From assembly GCF_009807035.1 (NCBI RefSeq), contig NZ_WUBI01000001.1, positions 496,001 through 560,000 of the forward strand: a stretch of DNA of 64,000 nucleotides, read 5' to 3'. The position numbers and the translations under genes are program-made. This DNA comes from Paenibacillus dendrobii (GTDB lineage Bacteria; Bacillota; Bacilli; Paenibacillales; Paenibacillaceae). Positions within the stretch are counted from its first letter, which is position 1; each line of letters begins with the position of its first letter. The notes under the pieces were generated by a model that made no database searches, was not told where the DNA came from, and saw only the letters and a list, made by a program, of their open reading frames with translations. Shown here one piece after another: positions 8,434 to 16,882 of this stretch.

Positions 8434-8853
8434 TTGAGTACTGAAAAAAATCCGAACGCTGAACGACCGGTATCATACTATGAGCAGGTGGGCGGTGCAC
8501 CAACGATTCGCGCACTTGTCGAAGCCTTTTATCCGAGAGTTGTGGAGCATCCGCTGCTGGCACCATTGTTTCCGGAGGATATCTATCCGGTCATGGAGAA
8601 ACAGGAAATGTTCTTAACGCAATATTTTGGCGGACCCCAGCTGTACACGATGAGAGAAGGTCATCCGCGCATGAGAGCAAGACATATCCGGTTTCCGATC
8701 ACTCCTGATCGTGCAACGGCATGGCTGAGCTGTATGCAGCAGGCGATGGACGAAGTGATTGAGGATAAAATGTTGCGTGAGCAGATGATGGAACGTTTGG
8801 CGATGACCGCATACTTTTTTGTGAATACCGATGAACACGAGGCTGATATCTAA
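8434..8853 (+). CDS. Truncated haemoglobin, group II (YjbI-like)
   Basis: A 139-residue globin of the trHbO/YjbI class. Diagnostic residues are visible: Tyr33 (B10) in AFYPRVVEHP, YFGGP at 64-68, GHPRMRARHIRFPI with His84 as proximal F8 ligand, and Trp97 (G8). It would bind haem and O2 or NO in the cytoplasm; group II globins are linked to oxygen chemistry and peroxide handling. The start is TTG, after GGGAGG about 12 bases upstream, a slightly long spacing. No adjacent yjbH gene is seen. Confidence 0.9.
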   Translation: MSTEKNPNAERPVSYYEQVGGAPTIRALVEAFYPRVVEHPLLAPLFPEDIYPVMEKQEMFLTQYFGGPQLYTMREGHPRMRARHIRFPITPDRATAWLSCMQQAMDEVIEDKMLREQMMERLAMTAYFFVNTDEHEADI

Positions 8854-8915
8854 ATGTCGGCTTGTAATTAAGGATAAACGTAATCGAGCTGTGATTTGAC
8901 GGGAAAAGGGAAACA

Positions 8916-8932
8916 GATGCAGTTTTTGCATC
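8916..8932 (+). other. Small hairpin in leader of FMN reductase gene
   Basis: GATGCA, a 5-base loop, TGCATC, about 90 bases before the start codon. The 167-base leader does not match any riboswitch I recognise. Confidence 0.35.
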
Positions 8933-9020
8933 CAGACTGAAATGGCAGACAACCGCTGAAGGAATCTCCCATTTACCGACAAAAGTCAAGCAAATTACAT
9001 CAGAAAAGGAGACTGCCTTC

Positions 9021-9563
9021 ATGAAGCTGGTTGGAATATCAGGTGCGATCATTGGGAATAAAACGGCCATTGTCGTACAAAAGGTATTGGAAGAAGTCAA
9101 AAAACTCGACCCGGAAATAGAAACGGAACTGCTGGATATGAAGGAATATGATGTTCAGTTTTGTGACGGACGTGATCCATCTGCATATACGGGGGATACT
9201 AAAAAAGTAATCGACAGCGTCGCTTCAAGCGATTTTTGTTTGATTGGCACACCGATATATCAAGCGTCCATGTCTGGCGTACTAAAAAATTTATTTGATC
9301 TCATCCCGCCCTCAGCGCTGCAGCAAAAAGTTATCGGCTTTGTGGCAACTGGCGGAACCTATCAACATTACCTGGTTATTGAGAATCAATTGAAGCCTAT
9401 TGCGGGTTTCTTCAGATCTTATGTCGCTCCAGGTTATGTATACGTACATGACGACCATTTTAATGAGTTTAAGGAAATTAAGGACCCGGACGTTCTGGAG
9501 CGGATCGAACGGCTTGCGGCAGAGCTGGTGTTTATGCAAAAACGTTTGAAGACCGCAGAATAA
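9021..9563 (+). CDS. NADPH-dependent FMN reductase family protein
   Basis: A 180-residue flavodoxin-fold protein (SsuE/azobenzene-reductase type). The N-terminus KLVGISGAIIGNKT corresponds to the FMN phosphate loop, GTPIYQASMSGVLKNLFDLI is the family signature at ~77-96, and FVATGGTYQHYL contacts flavin. It probably reduces FMN with NAD(P)H or uses bound FMN to reduce substrates such as quinones. AAAAGGAGAC precedes the ATG at good spacing. It is monocistronic: a terminator follows. The substrate cannot be read from the sequence. Confidence 0.88.
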   Translation: MKLVGISGAIIGNKTAIVVQKVLEEVKKLDPEIETELLDMKEYDVQFCDGRDPSAYTGDTKKVIDSVASSDFCLIGTPIYQASMSGVLKNLFDLIPPSALQQKVIGFVATGGTYQHYLVIENQLKPIAGFFRSYVAPGYVYVHDDHFNEFKEIKDPDVLERIERLAAELVFMQKRLKTAE

Positions 9564-9592
9564 AAAGAGATACATATTGTCGAAATTTGATG

Positions 9593-9630
9593 GAAAGATC
9601 TGATCAATCATTTGATCAGGTCTTTTTTTG
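9593..9630 (+). terminator. Intrinsic terminator after FMN reductase
   Basis: AAGATCTGATCAA pairs with TTGATCAGGTCTTT around a TCAT loop, ending in seven T. Confidence 0.85.
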
Positions 9631-9717
9631 TCGTATAATGATAATGATAGATTCATAGTTTCAAAGAATTGAATGGTGAGCATGTTATTCTTTTGATTCA
9701 TCATGGGGGAGAGGGGA

Positions 9718-10770
9718 ATGCAAATGCGTAAATATGTGGTCACTTTTATAGTGGCTGTTCTCATAGTAGGGGGAGCCTTCTGGGCATGGGATAAAAATCG
9801 GACGCCGGCTGCCGAAGAGTCTAGTGTGGAGAAGACACCTGCATTATCACAGCAGAAAAATATACAAGAGAAGCCTGCTACTGTTCAGGAAAACACGACA
9901 GAGACCGCAGATAAAGACTCGGTAAGCAAGTCAGAAGACACTGAGCCGGTAACGGAAGGGGTGGATAAGCCGGAATCCCAAACAGGGGAGAAAACAAGTT
10001 CCGCAAGCCAAAATTCGTCAGGCAATAAGCCAACGAAAGCCCCTGCAGAACGACCTGCGAGTAACAAAAACGTGTCCAACCCATCCGCAGGATCCAAATC
10101 AGAAACCAATTCTTCCAAAGGATCCAGTAAAACCGGCGGCAAAGCGGAGTTTGTCAACACGTATAATGTAGAGCACGTCGTGGCTAATCCGGAAAGTACA
10201 ACGGTTCTAGTGAATAAAACCTATAGACTTCCTGCAGGATATGTACCGCCGGATCTGGTATATCCTAATGTTCCATTTACCTTCTCGGAAAAGATCGACA
10301 AACGCAAAATGCGTAGAGAAGCGGCAACTGCCCTTGAAAAGCTGTTTGCCGGTGCGAAGAAAGATGGCGTTAGTTTGGCTGGCGTATCCGGTTACCGTTC
10401 CGAATCCCGCCAAACGACATTGTACAACAACTACGTTAAACGTGACGGCGTGAAGGCTGCCGATACGTACAGCGCGCGTCCGGGGCACAGCGAGCATCAG
10501 ACGGGACTTACCATCGACGTCGCGGGCAGCACTGGCAAATGTGCGGCTGAGAGCTGTTTCGCTGGAACCAAGGAGGCCAAGTGGTTGGCCAAGCATGTGC
10601 AGGAGTACGGATTCATTATTCGTTATCCGGATGGCAAGGACTCGATTACAGGCTATAAATACGAGCCGTGGCATCTTCGCTACGTAGGAACTAAAATCGC
10701 ACAAGCTGTGTCCAGCCGCTCCATCACGCTAGAGCAATATTTCGGAAATACGGTTCCAGTCTCCAAATAG
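9718..10770 (+). CDS. M15 family D-alanyl-D-alanine carboxypeptidase (VanY-type)
   Basis: About 350 residues. An N-terminal signal anchor (YVVTFIVAVLIVGGAFWAW) is followed by a ~130-residue low-complexity linker rich in Ser, Thr, Glu, Lys and Pro, then an M15B peptidase domain. Zinc site: SARPGHSEHQTGLTIDVA gives the H-x6-D pair and EPWHLRYVG the final His with catalytic Glu. SGYRSESRQ is also typical. It would trim the terminal D-Ala of peptidoglycan stem peptides outside the membrane. The start is ATG at 9718 or 9724; both follow GGGGGAGAGGGG, while the ATG at 9703 precedes that site and is rejected. No van resistance genes are nearby, so a housekeeping wall role is likely. Confidence 0.9.
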   Translation: MQMRKYVVTFIVAVLIVGGAFWAWDKNRTPAAEESSVEKTPALSQQKNIQEKPATVQENTTETADKDSVSKSEDTEPVTEGVDKPESQTGEKTSSASQNSSGNKPTKAPAERPASNKNVSNPSAGSKSETNSSKGSSKTGGKAEFVNTYNVEHVVANPESTTVLVNKTYRLPAGYVPPDLVYPNVPFTFSEKIDKRKMRREAATALEKLFAGAKKDGVSLAGVSGYRSESRQTTLYNNYVKRDGVKAADTYSARPGHSEHQTGLTIDVAGSTGKCAAESCFAGTKEAKWLAKHVQEYGFIIRYPDGKDSITGYKYEPWHLRYVGTKIAQAVSSRSITLEQYFGNTVPVSK

Positions 10771-10784
10771 AGCGAAGATTACGG

Positions 10785-10866
10785 TATAATATTGTAAAGT
10801 CAATATAAGTATTGAAGGCAGGATCTTCGGCTGCACATATCATGATGTGTGTATTCGGGTATCCTG
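10785..10866 (+). ncRNA. Structured leader or small RNA upstream of selD (candidate)
   Basis: A TATAAT box (10785-10790) is followed by an outer stem CAGGAT (10819-10824) with ATCCTG (10861-10866). This encloses an inner stem CACAT (10834-10838) with ATGTG (10845-10849). A further GAGA/TCTC pairing may occur near 10878-10896. I do not recognise a known family, and no good -35 box is visible. It could be a cis-regulatory leader of selD-mnmH or a free small RNA. Confidence 0.4.
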
Positions 10867-11004
10867 TTCTTTGCTGTGAGAGAGGCGGGTTTCTCCTATG
10901 GAAAATTTGCCTTTTATCCGGCTCATGTGTACGCTTTATAGAGAAGAACAACTAAAATTAACATCATTAACTATGTGGAATTAACCCATGAAAGGTCGTG
11001 CAGA

Positions 11005-12057
11005 ATGATGGATTCTGAACTCCATGTCAAATTAACCTCTTTATCCAGCAAAGGGGGCTGCGGTTGTAAAATCGGCCCTGCCGATCTGAGCCAGGTCCTT
11101 CGCAATCTCCCTCCGGCAGAACCGAATCCCAATCTGTTGGTTGGACTCGACACAAGCGACGATGCGGGAGTATACAAGCTGAATGATGAGCTGGCTTTGG
11201 TACAAACACTCGATTTTTTCACGCCGATCGTGGATGATCCTTATTCCTTCGGACAAATTGCCGCGGCAAATGCGATCAGCGACATTTATGCGATGGGAGC
11301 TAAACCATTAACGGTATTAAATATTGTGGCATTTCCAATTTCCACGCTGGATAAAAGGATTTTGTCCGAAATTTTGCGCGGAGCTGGCGATAAAGTCAAG
11401 GAAGCCGGCGCGACGCTGGTCGGTGGGCATTCCATTGATGACAAGGAGCCCAAATTCGGTTTAGCCGTTACAGGTCTTGTCCATCCTGATAAAGTTCGAA
11501 GCAATGCAGGAGCCAAAGTAGGAGATAAGATCATATTGACTAAGCCGATTGGCGTTGGCATCATGACGACGTCCATTAAAAATGACAAGCTTACAACGGA
11601 GGAAATTGCACGCGTAACTCAAGTGATGTCCACGTTAAATAAAACTGCTGCCGAGGTCATGGAAAGCTATGATGTTCATGCATGCACGGACGTGACCGGC
11701 TTTGGATTGATGGGTCATTCGCTAGAGATGGCTAAGGGAAGCGGCGTAGAAATCCGGATCCGCAAGGATGATGTACCCGTTCTTCCGCGCGTACGCGAAT
11801 TGGCTGAGCAGGGGCTGGTGCCTGGGGGATCGAAGAACAATTATGCGCATGTTGAAGACAGCGTACATTTCCCCGAACAGATGGATCAGGTTGATCGGTG
11901 GATTCTATGCGATGCCGTTACTTCCGGTGGTTTGCTGATTTCAGTGAGCGGAGCGGAAGCTGAGGCATTGCATCAGGAACTGGTAGCCGCTGGTGTAGAG
12001 GCCAAAATTATCGGTGAGGTTACTTCCAGCGGCGCCGGACAAATTGTGATTGAGTAA
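11005..12057 (+). CDS. selD: Selenide, water dikinase (selenophosphate synthase)
   Basis: 350 residues. Makes selenophosphate from selenide and ATP. The catalytic loop SSKGGCGCKIGP carries Cys19 and Lys22 (equivalent to E. coli Cys17/Lys20); Cys stands where some species use selenocysteine. LDTSDDAGVY and the glycine-rich GGHSIDDKEP are ATP- and metal-binding segments of the PurM/SelD fold. I chose ATG 11005, which follows GAAAGG by about 9 bases; a GTG at 10975 lacks a ribosome site. The mnmH gene starts 11 bases after the stop, so the two form an operon devoted to tRNA selenouridine, with no selA or selB in the window. Confidence 0.95.
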   Translation: MMDSELHVKLTSLSSKGGCGCKIGPADLSQVLRNLPPAEPNPNLLVGLDTSDDAGVYKLNDELALVQTLDFFTPIVDDPYSFGQIAAANAISDIYAMGAKPLTVLNIVAFPISTLDKRILSEILRGAGDKVKEAGATLVGGHSIDDKEPKFGLAVTGLVHPDKVRSNAGAKVGDKIILTKPIGVGIMTTSIKNDKLTTEEIARVTQVMSTLNKTAAEVMESYDVHACTDVTGFGLMGHSLEMAKGSGVEIRIRKDDVPVLPRVRELAEQGLVPGGSKNNYAHVEDSVHFPEQMDQVDRWILCDAVTSGGLLISVSGAEAEALHQELVAAGVEAKIIGEVTSSGAGQIVIE

Positions 12058-12068
12058 GGGAGTGCCCT

Positions 12069-13148
12069 ATGTTTCAAGACATATCCATAGAGAAGCTGAA
12101 TGAGCTTCGTAACAAGAATGAAATGACTGTCATCGATGTCCGGTCGCCATCCGAATTCGCGGATTCGACGATACCGGGCAGCATCAATATTCCGTTTTTC
12201 ACGGATGAAGAACGTGCTGAGATCGGTACCCTGTATAAACAGGTCAGCACGCAGACGGCCAAAGAGAGAGGCCTTGAGATTATGTCTGCGAAGCTGCCTG
12301 CTTTTGTCAAACGCTTCGCGGAAATTCCGGGGAATAAAACGGTGTTCTGTTGGCGCGGAGGGATGCGGAGCAGAACGACAGCTACCGTGTTGTCCTTGAT
12401 GGGCATTCATGTTCATCGACTCGACGGTGGGTATCGTGCTTTCCGGAAATGGGTTGTCGAAACGTTGGAAACGATGGATTTCGCACCTGAGGTATATGTG
12501 CTTCATGGCAATACGGGAACCGGGAAAACCGAAATTCTCAAAAGGCTGAAGGAGAAGGGTTATCCAGTCGTCGATCTGGAGGGGCTTGCAGGACATCGCG
12601 GCTCCATTTTCGGAGAGATTGGCATGAAGAGCCATAACCAGAAGACGTTTGATTCATTGCTTCTGGAAGATATGCTTCGTTACAAGAATGAACCTTTTAT
12701 TCTGATAGAAGCGGAAAGTAAGCGAATAGGCAAAGTGGTTTTGCCTGAATTTCTTGTCAATAAAAAAGAACAGGGAACTCACATCATGCTGAAAGCACCA
12801 ACTTCACTGCGGGTAAGCAACATACTGAACGATTATCAGCCGGTAGAGCATGCGGAAGAGAGCATGGATGCATTTCAACAAATCAAATCCCGGATTCATA
12901 CTCCGATTGCCCTTGAAATAGAAGCAAGCATGCTGACCCGACAATACGGAAGGGCCGTGGAGCTGCTTCTCGAATATTATTATGACCCGAGATATACCCA
13001 CACCTCCAGCGCCTATGGAGATGAATTCGCCAAGATCCCAACCATTCAATTCGACATGCTCGATGAAGCTGTTGCTTGTGTTGAGAAGCAAATTAAAGAA
13101 TGGCTTGATCAGAACAAAGAGGTTAGCAAGGTACGAACCGGCGTATAA
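12069..13148 (+). CDS. mnmH: tRNA 2-selenouridine synthase
   Basis: 359 residues (also called SelU/YbbB). The N-terminal rhodanese domain carries the active Cys94 in CWRGGMRS. A P-loop domain follows, with GNTGTGKT at 147-154. It converts 2-thiouridine at tRNA wobble position 34 to 2-selenouridine through a geranylated intermediate, using selenophosphate from SelD. Length and domain order are normal for the family. Translation start ATG with GGGAGTG just upstream, overlapping the end of selD. Confidence 0.95.
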   Translation: MFQDISIEKLNELRNKNEMTVIDVRSPSEFADSTIPGSINIPFFTDEERAEIGTLYKQVSTQTAKERGLEIMSAKLPAFVKRFAEIPGNKTVFCWRGGMRSRTTATVLSLMGIHVHRLDGGYRAFRKWVVETLETMDFAPEVYVLHGNTGTGKTEILKRLKEKGYPVVDLEGLAGHRGSIFGEIGMKSHNQKTFDSLLLEDMLRYKNEPFILIEAESKRIGKVVLPEFLVNKKEQGTHIMLKAPTSLRVSNILNDYQPVEHAEESMDAFQQIKSRIHTPIALEIEASMLTRQYGRAVELLLEYYYDPRYTHTSSAYGDEFAKIPTIQFDMLDEAVACVEKQIKEWLDQNKEVSKVRTGV

Positions 13149-13180
13149 GATAAAGGGAGGGCCGTAGTGGCTCTTCCAAG

Positions 13181-13210
13181 GCTGTCGAGAACAATCGACA
13201 GCTATTTTTA
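13181..13210 (+). terminator. Terminator of selD-mnmH
   Basis: GCTGTCGA pairs with TCGACAGC around a 6-base loop, followed by TATTTTTA. Confidence 0.75.
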
Positions 13211-13250
13211 TATCTAGATATTTATCTTGTTAACAATGTTATCCAATCTA

Positions 13251-13292
13251 CAAAAAAAGAAACCCTGATCATGTTTAATGTCAGGGTTTCTT
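13251..13292 (-). terminator. Terminator of the UgtP-type gene
   Basis: AGAAACCCTGA pairs with TCAGGGTTTCT around a 12-base loop. The run TTTTTTTG follows on the minus strand, with T-rich sequence on the plus side as well. Confidence 0.8.
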
Positions 13293-13325
13293 CTTTCTCA
13301 TCAGGAGCTTTAAGTTCATGACACA

Positions 13326-14507
13326 TTATATACCCACAGGAATACCATGAGTGCTTAGAATGCTCGCCTGTTGCTCCGAATAATCCAGCAGTTTGACGAC
13401 CTCAGAAGCACAGCGGCTGGGGTTGTAGCCATCTCTTCCAGGGTAGTCGAAATGAGAGGGCTGGAAGCCGCGTTCGATTCGGATTTTCTCACCGCGGGCA
13501 AGCTTGCGCAGCCAATCTTCCAAGATGTTTTCGTTCTGCAGTGCCTCGCCGTATCCGCGGTTGACGAAATATTCACGGTTCATTTCTTCCTGTCCGGGGA
13601 GAGATTCGCAGAACAGCATGGGCAGGCCTTTCGCCAGAGCTTCTGTGCAAGTCATCCCGCCAGGTTTGGTGATTAGCAAATCGGAGGCATCCATCCATTT
13701 GCTGATCTCGCTTGTGTGACCCATCAGAACGATGTTCCCATGCTGGAATTTTGGATCATGTCTCATTTTGTCCAAAAGCTTTTGATTGCTTCCGAGACAG
13801 AATACGAGCTGCACTTGTTCTTTCCACCGGAGGAGCTGCTGTATGAGCTGGTTGTTCGAGACCAATCCCCAACCGCCGCCCATAATGAATACCGTAGGCA
13901 TGTCTTTGATTTTAAGCGTTCTTCTTACGGAAGTCTTATCTTCGGTTGACCAGAAGTCCGGATGCACCGGAATGCCGGTTACCTGAATATTACGCGCATA
14001 TACGCCGCGGTTAAGCAGGAGATTGCGCACACTATCGGTTGACACCAGAAAACGGTCAACTTGGGCATTGATCCATGAGGCGTGGGCGTCATAGTCCGTT
14101 ATGATGGTGTAGAGCGGGACATCTAGTCCTGCAGACTTTAATCTGGAGATGATATTGGTCGGAATCGGATGTGTACTCACGATCAGATCCGGTTTTAAAT
14201 GTTCGATGACTTCCGCTGTATGATGATAGAAAATCCGGTGAAGAGCCATCGTCGTTAATTTGCTGAGTGGCTTATCATGCTGTTTGCGGTACAGCAGACC
14301 GACGAGCCCGGGATTCGTGTGAATGGTCAGGCGGTAAGCAGAGAGAATCCAGGGGGCAACAGTCGGATTCAAAAAGGAACCCAGTTCGATCACTTTAGTC
14401 TGAATATTCGGGTTCATTCTCTTCATGCCTGCAGCCAGGGCGTAACCCGCCTGGGTGTGCCCGCTACCAAAGCCTTCCGATAAGATCAAAACTCTTTTCT
14501 TGCGCAT
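13326..14507 (-). CDS. MGDG synthase / UgtP family glycosyltransferase
   Basis: A 393-residue GT28-type enzyme related to processive diacylglycerol glucosyltransferases and plant MGDG synthases. The N-terminal LILSEGFGSGHTQAGYAL is the family's nucleotide/lipid loop, ISTHPIPTNII and ITDYDAHASWI are characteristic of the acceptor domain, and the C-terminal donor site contains GGGWG and LITKPGGMTCTEAL. It probably transfers a sugar from UDP to a membrane lipid on the cytoplasmic face. A typical ugtP is similar in size; sugar and acceptor cannot be assigned. Monocistronic, with its own terminator. Confidence 0.85.
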   Translation of the reverse strand: MRKKRVLILSEGFGSGHTQAGYALAAGMKRMNPNIQTKVIELGSFLNPTVAPWILSAYRLTIHTNPGLVGLLYRKQHDKPLSKLTTMALHRIFYHHTAEVIEHLKPDLIVSTHPIPTNIISRLKSAGLDVPLYTIITDYDAHASWINAQVDRFLVSTDSVRNLLLNRGVYARNIQVTGIPVHPDFWSTEDKTSVRRTLKIKDMPTVFIMGGGWGLVSNNQLIQQLLRWKEQVQLVFCLGSNQKLLDKMRHDPKFQHGNIVLMGHTSEISKWMDASDLLITKPGGMTCTEALAKGLPMLFCESLPGQEEMNREYFVNRGYGEALQNENILEDWLRKLARGEKIRIERGFQPSHFDYPGRDGYNPSRCASEVVKLLDYSEQQASILSTHGIPVGI

Positions 14508-15096
14508 ACATGTTCACCTTCTATCTTTATATTGGATGCTCCTTCGTCAGGAAGGCAGCTTATGTTCTAACGGGATGGTTTATCCTGTTAAGTATGTCGG
14601 GAGTTTACCCTATGTACGGTCACGTTTTCCTATATTGTTAAGTGTATGATGGATTGCGAATTCTCAAAACGGACCGCGGACTGGTTTCGTGCTGGACCAA
14701 GGTCGGGGAACTTTTATCGAAATTGCTGTTCTATGTAATTAGACGATATTCCAAAGAATATCCATGCAGGTTTTTTGAAGTTTATTTTTGCCATGAGATT
14801 GATGGCGGAATGATATTATACTAGTAATAGAATAACAGGAAATTTATGTATGCATAAGAGGGCAAATGTTGTTAAACCGATAATAATCATTGATGAATTG
14901 ATAGCCGGAGTTGTCGTTGCAGAATTATTTGATCGTAATATCATTTGATCACGGCAGTTGTATGCAGGATCAATATGGAACTTGATCTGCAGCGGTCTAC
15001 TTGATTTTAACGGCATACCGTATGCGCTGTATTTGGAGAGTGTAAAAATTCGTGATCAATAGAAATGAACCTGGTCCTGAACCTAGGAGGATAAAC
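14508..15096. other. Long intergenic region, nothing recognised
   Basis: 589 bases between a minus-strand and a plus-strand gene. Short frames on both strands lack ribosome sites. A TATACT near 14816 could belong to a promoter for the DUF1835 gene, but no matching -35 box is clear. Confidence 0.5.
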
Positions 15097-16119
15097 ATGG
15101 AAAGTAGAAAAAACAGATTGGCTAAGCTGGATTCGCATTATGCTATTCCGGTGTTGATGGAATTAGTCGAACAAGCTGAACAATCGGCAAGAACGGTTAA
15201 ACAATATGATCTGGCGGATAGTATGCTGCGGTATATGGATCGTTACCTCAACCAAGTGCAAGAGATTAAGGATCTGTTGACGCATGTGCATGTCGCGTTT
15301 AACTGCTCAGCGGCAGGCTCTCTCAAAGTCGCCAGGAGTACAGTCGGACAAAACGCAAGCAGTAACGTGTTGGCGTGGGAGGATAACTTTTCCTATGGAC
15401 CTATTTTTCGAATACATAACCATGAAAGCTACCTGGAGCGCCAAAATTGGTTGAGCGGACATATCGTGGGCGAGCGTTTCCCCTTCGTCAGCTTGGAGCA
15501 TCAAATGCTTCATATCATGAAACAGTTGAACGGCATCCCGGATCACCTTCGGATTTACTTATGGAGCGGAAACAATGCTCACGAGCAGGTATCGCTCCGG
15601 TTGGCTCTATATGCCCTTCGAGGCAAATTAAACGATGTTCATATCGTGAATGTGTCCCAAATTTATACAGAGATCGATCATCATTTCGATACAGAACCCC
15701 TATCGCTAAACCAAGTGCCGCTTGAAGCTTTGCAAGAAATGTTGAAGGAGATCGCTTCGCTTCCTCCGATCGATGAACAAACCAAGAACATGCTGATTAA
15801 GGAGTGGGAAATTCTGTCCGAGACGACGGGTACACTGCGGACTTGGGAGGATGGAAAGATTGTGGATCTAGAGGAAAATGCGTTCGACGAAGCAATTCTG
15901 CAGACCATCCGGATGTTGCAAAAAGAGAATCAAGAACAGGGAGGAGACGGTTTTGTGAAAGCTCACATCCTGCTCGGACGTTTATTTGAACGGAAATTAT
16001 GCGATAGTTTTCAGTACCTTGAATACCGGATATGGCATCTGATCGATAGCGGCTTGCTTGAGCATAAAGGGTTGCCAACCAACTACAGTATGTACAGCGT
16101 GAGACTTCGGGACATGTAG
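15097..16119 (+). CDS. DUF1835 / DUF3658 domain protein
   Basis: 340 residues. The central part begins HVAFNCSAAGSLKVA (residues ~70-85), the opening of DUF1835, and continues with LAWEDNFSYGPI. The C-terminal part (from about residue 230, IKEWEILSETTGTLRTWEDG) matches the DUF3658 type that usually accompanies it. Proteins of this family are uncharacterised. The ATG at 15097 has CTAGGAGGATAAAC immediately before it; an upstream GTG at 15052 without a ribosome site is not used. A single gene with its own terminator. Confidence 0.82.
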   Translation: MESRKNRLAKLDSHYAIPVLMELVEQAEQSARTVKQYDLADSMLRYMDRYLNQVQEIKDLLTHVHVAFNCSAAGSLKVARSTVGQNASSNVLAWEDNFSYGPIFRIHNHESYLERQNWLSGHIVGERFPFVSLEHQMLHIMKQLNGIPDHLRIYLWSGNNAHEQVSLRLALYALRGKLNDVHIVNVSQIYTEIDHHFDTEPLSLNQVPLEALQEMLKEIASLPPIDEQTKNMLIKEWEILSETTGTLRTWEDGKIVDLEENAFDEAILQTIRMLQKENQEQGGDGFVKAHILLGRLFERKLCDSFQYLEYRIWHLIDSGLLEHKGLPTNYSMYSVRLRDM

Positions 16120-16130
16120 CTAGAAGAAAA

Positions 16131-16172
16131 GCACGTAACGCCTGAAAGTATCCAAACTGTTATGTGCCTTTC
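16131..16172. terminator. Hairpin between DUF1835 gene and TetR gene
   Basis: GCACGTAAC pairs with GTTATGTGC (one G-U) around a long loop, followed by CTTTCT. A plausible weak terminator. Confidence 0.5.
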
Positions 16173-16190
16173 TGGTGTATCACTCTAGCT

Positions 16191-16742
16191 TTATTCATCG
16201 GGGTGATTTTCATGAGGGAAGAGAAGGACATGAGTGACCCATTTTGCCATATGTTCCGGGGATTCCCGCATTTCGGAGGAAATCCAGTATCGGATAAGGC
16301 CGATGAGACCGCCTGCATTGTAAGCGCAACGGATCTCGTTAATCGAGAACTTGTACAGCTCCTCCTTGATCATTTCATCCAATTGCTTGGGAAACTGCTT
16401 CTCGTTTAGCATCACGGAATAGAACTTGAAGTACTCCTCAATATGCAAGAAAATGGTGAGGAGAGAGGATATTGGCTGCTGCCGTTCGTTGTATTCCATG
16501 AGTGCTTTTTCGAAATTGAAGGCAGGGTACTGCATCGCTTCACGCAGCTTGCCCAGAACATAGGTTGAATTATGCTCCATCAGATCTTCTTTATCCAGGA
16601 AATGAAGATAGAACGTGGAGCGGTTGATTCCTGCTCGCTGCACAATATCGCGAATGGTGATGGATTCATATTTTTTCTCGGTCATCAGATTAAGGAAAGC
16701 GTTCATGATGGAGCTTCTCGTTTTTTGAACTCGCGGATTCAT
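16191..16742 (-). CDS. TetR-family transcriptional regulator
   Basis: A 183-residue repressor with an N-terminal HTH: SITIRDIVQRAGINRSTFYLHF (residues ~25-46) is the TetR signature. The remaining helices resemble TetR_C_7-type proteins (MLNEKQFPKQLDEMIKEEL). Start ATG 16742, preceded by AAGGGAG; the 27 codons upstream lack a ribosome site. It is divergently transcribed from the SDR gene at 16883, and an 18-bp palindrome between them (16839-16856) is the likely operator. It probably controls the SDR and itself (inference). Confidence 0.88.
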   Translation of the reverse strand: MNPRVQKTRSSIMNAFLNLMTEKKYESITIRDIVQRAGINRSTFYLHFLDKEDLMEHNSTYVLGKLREAMQYPAFNFEKALMEYNERQQPISSLLTIFLHIEEYFKFYSVMLNEKQFPKQLDEMIKEELYKFSINEIRCAYNAGGLIGLIRYWISSEMRESPEHMAKWVTHVLLFPHENHPDE

Positions 16743-16838
16743 TGTTGTCGTCTCCCTTGAATAGCTCTTGGTCTCGAAATAGACATTTCGGTGCAAAATG
16801 ATGTTTGTGCCTGTGAAGTACAAGCGTTACAATTATTA

Positions 16839-16856
16839 TAGACACTATGTTGTCTA
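16839..16856. promoter_or_regulatory. Candidate TetR operator, TAGACA-N6-TGTCTA
   Basis: Perfect 6-bp inverted arms around CTATGT, located 97 bases before the TetR start and 27 bases before the SDR start. It overlaps AT-rich promoter-like sequence (TATTAT). Confidence 0.6.
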
Positions 16857-16882
16857 ATTCAAAGCCGCGGGAGGTACAAACG

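Noticed and set aside
8854..9020. Leader of the FMN reductase gene as a possible riboswitch
   Set aside because: Only one 6-bp hairpin; I compared it by memory with S-box, T-box, cobalamin, FMN, THF and guanidine elements and found no match.
9718..10770. M15 carboxypeptidase as a vancomycin-resistance vanY
   Set aside because: No vanR/S/H/A/X neighbours; sequence supports only a general D,D-carboxypeptidase.
11973..12635. A 220-codon minus-strand frame spanning selD and mnmH
   Set aside because: Crosses the boundary of two clearly identified genes on the other strand.
14642..15016. Short frames in the gap before the DUF1835 gene
   Set aside because: No ribosome site, no domain and low-complexity hydrophobic composition; likely chance.
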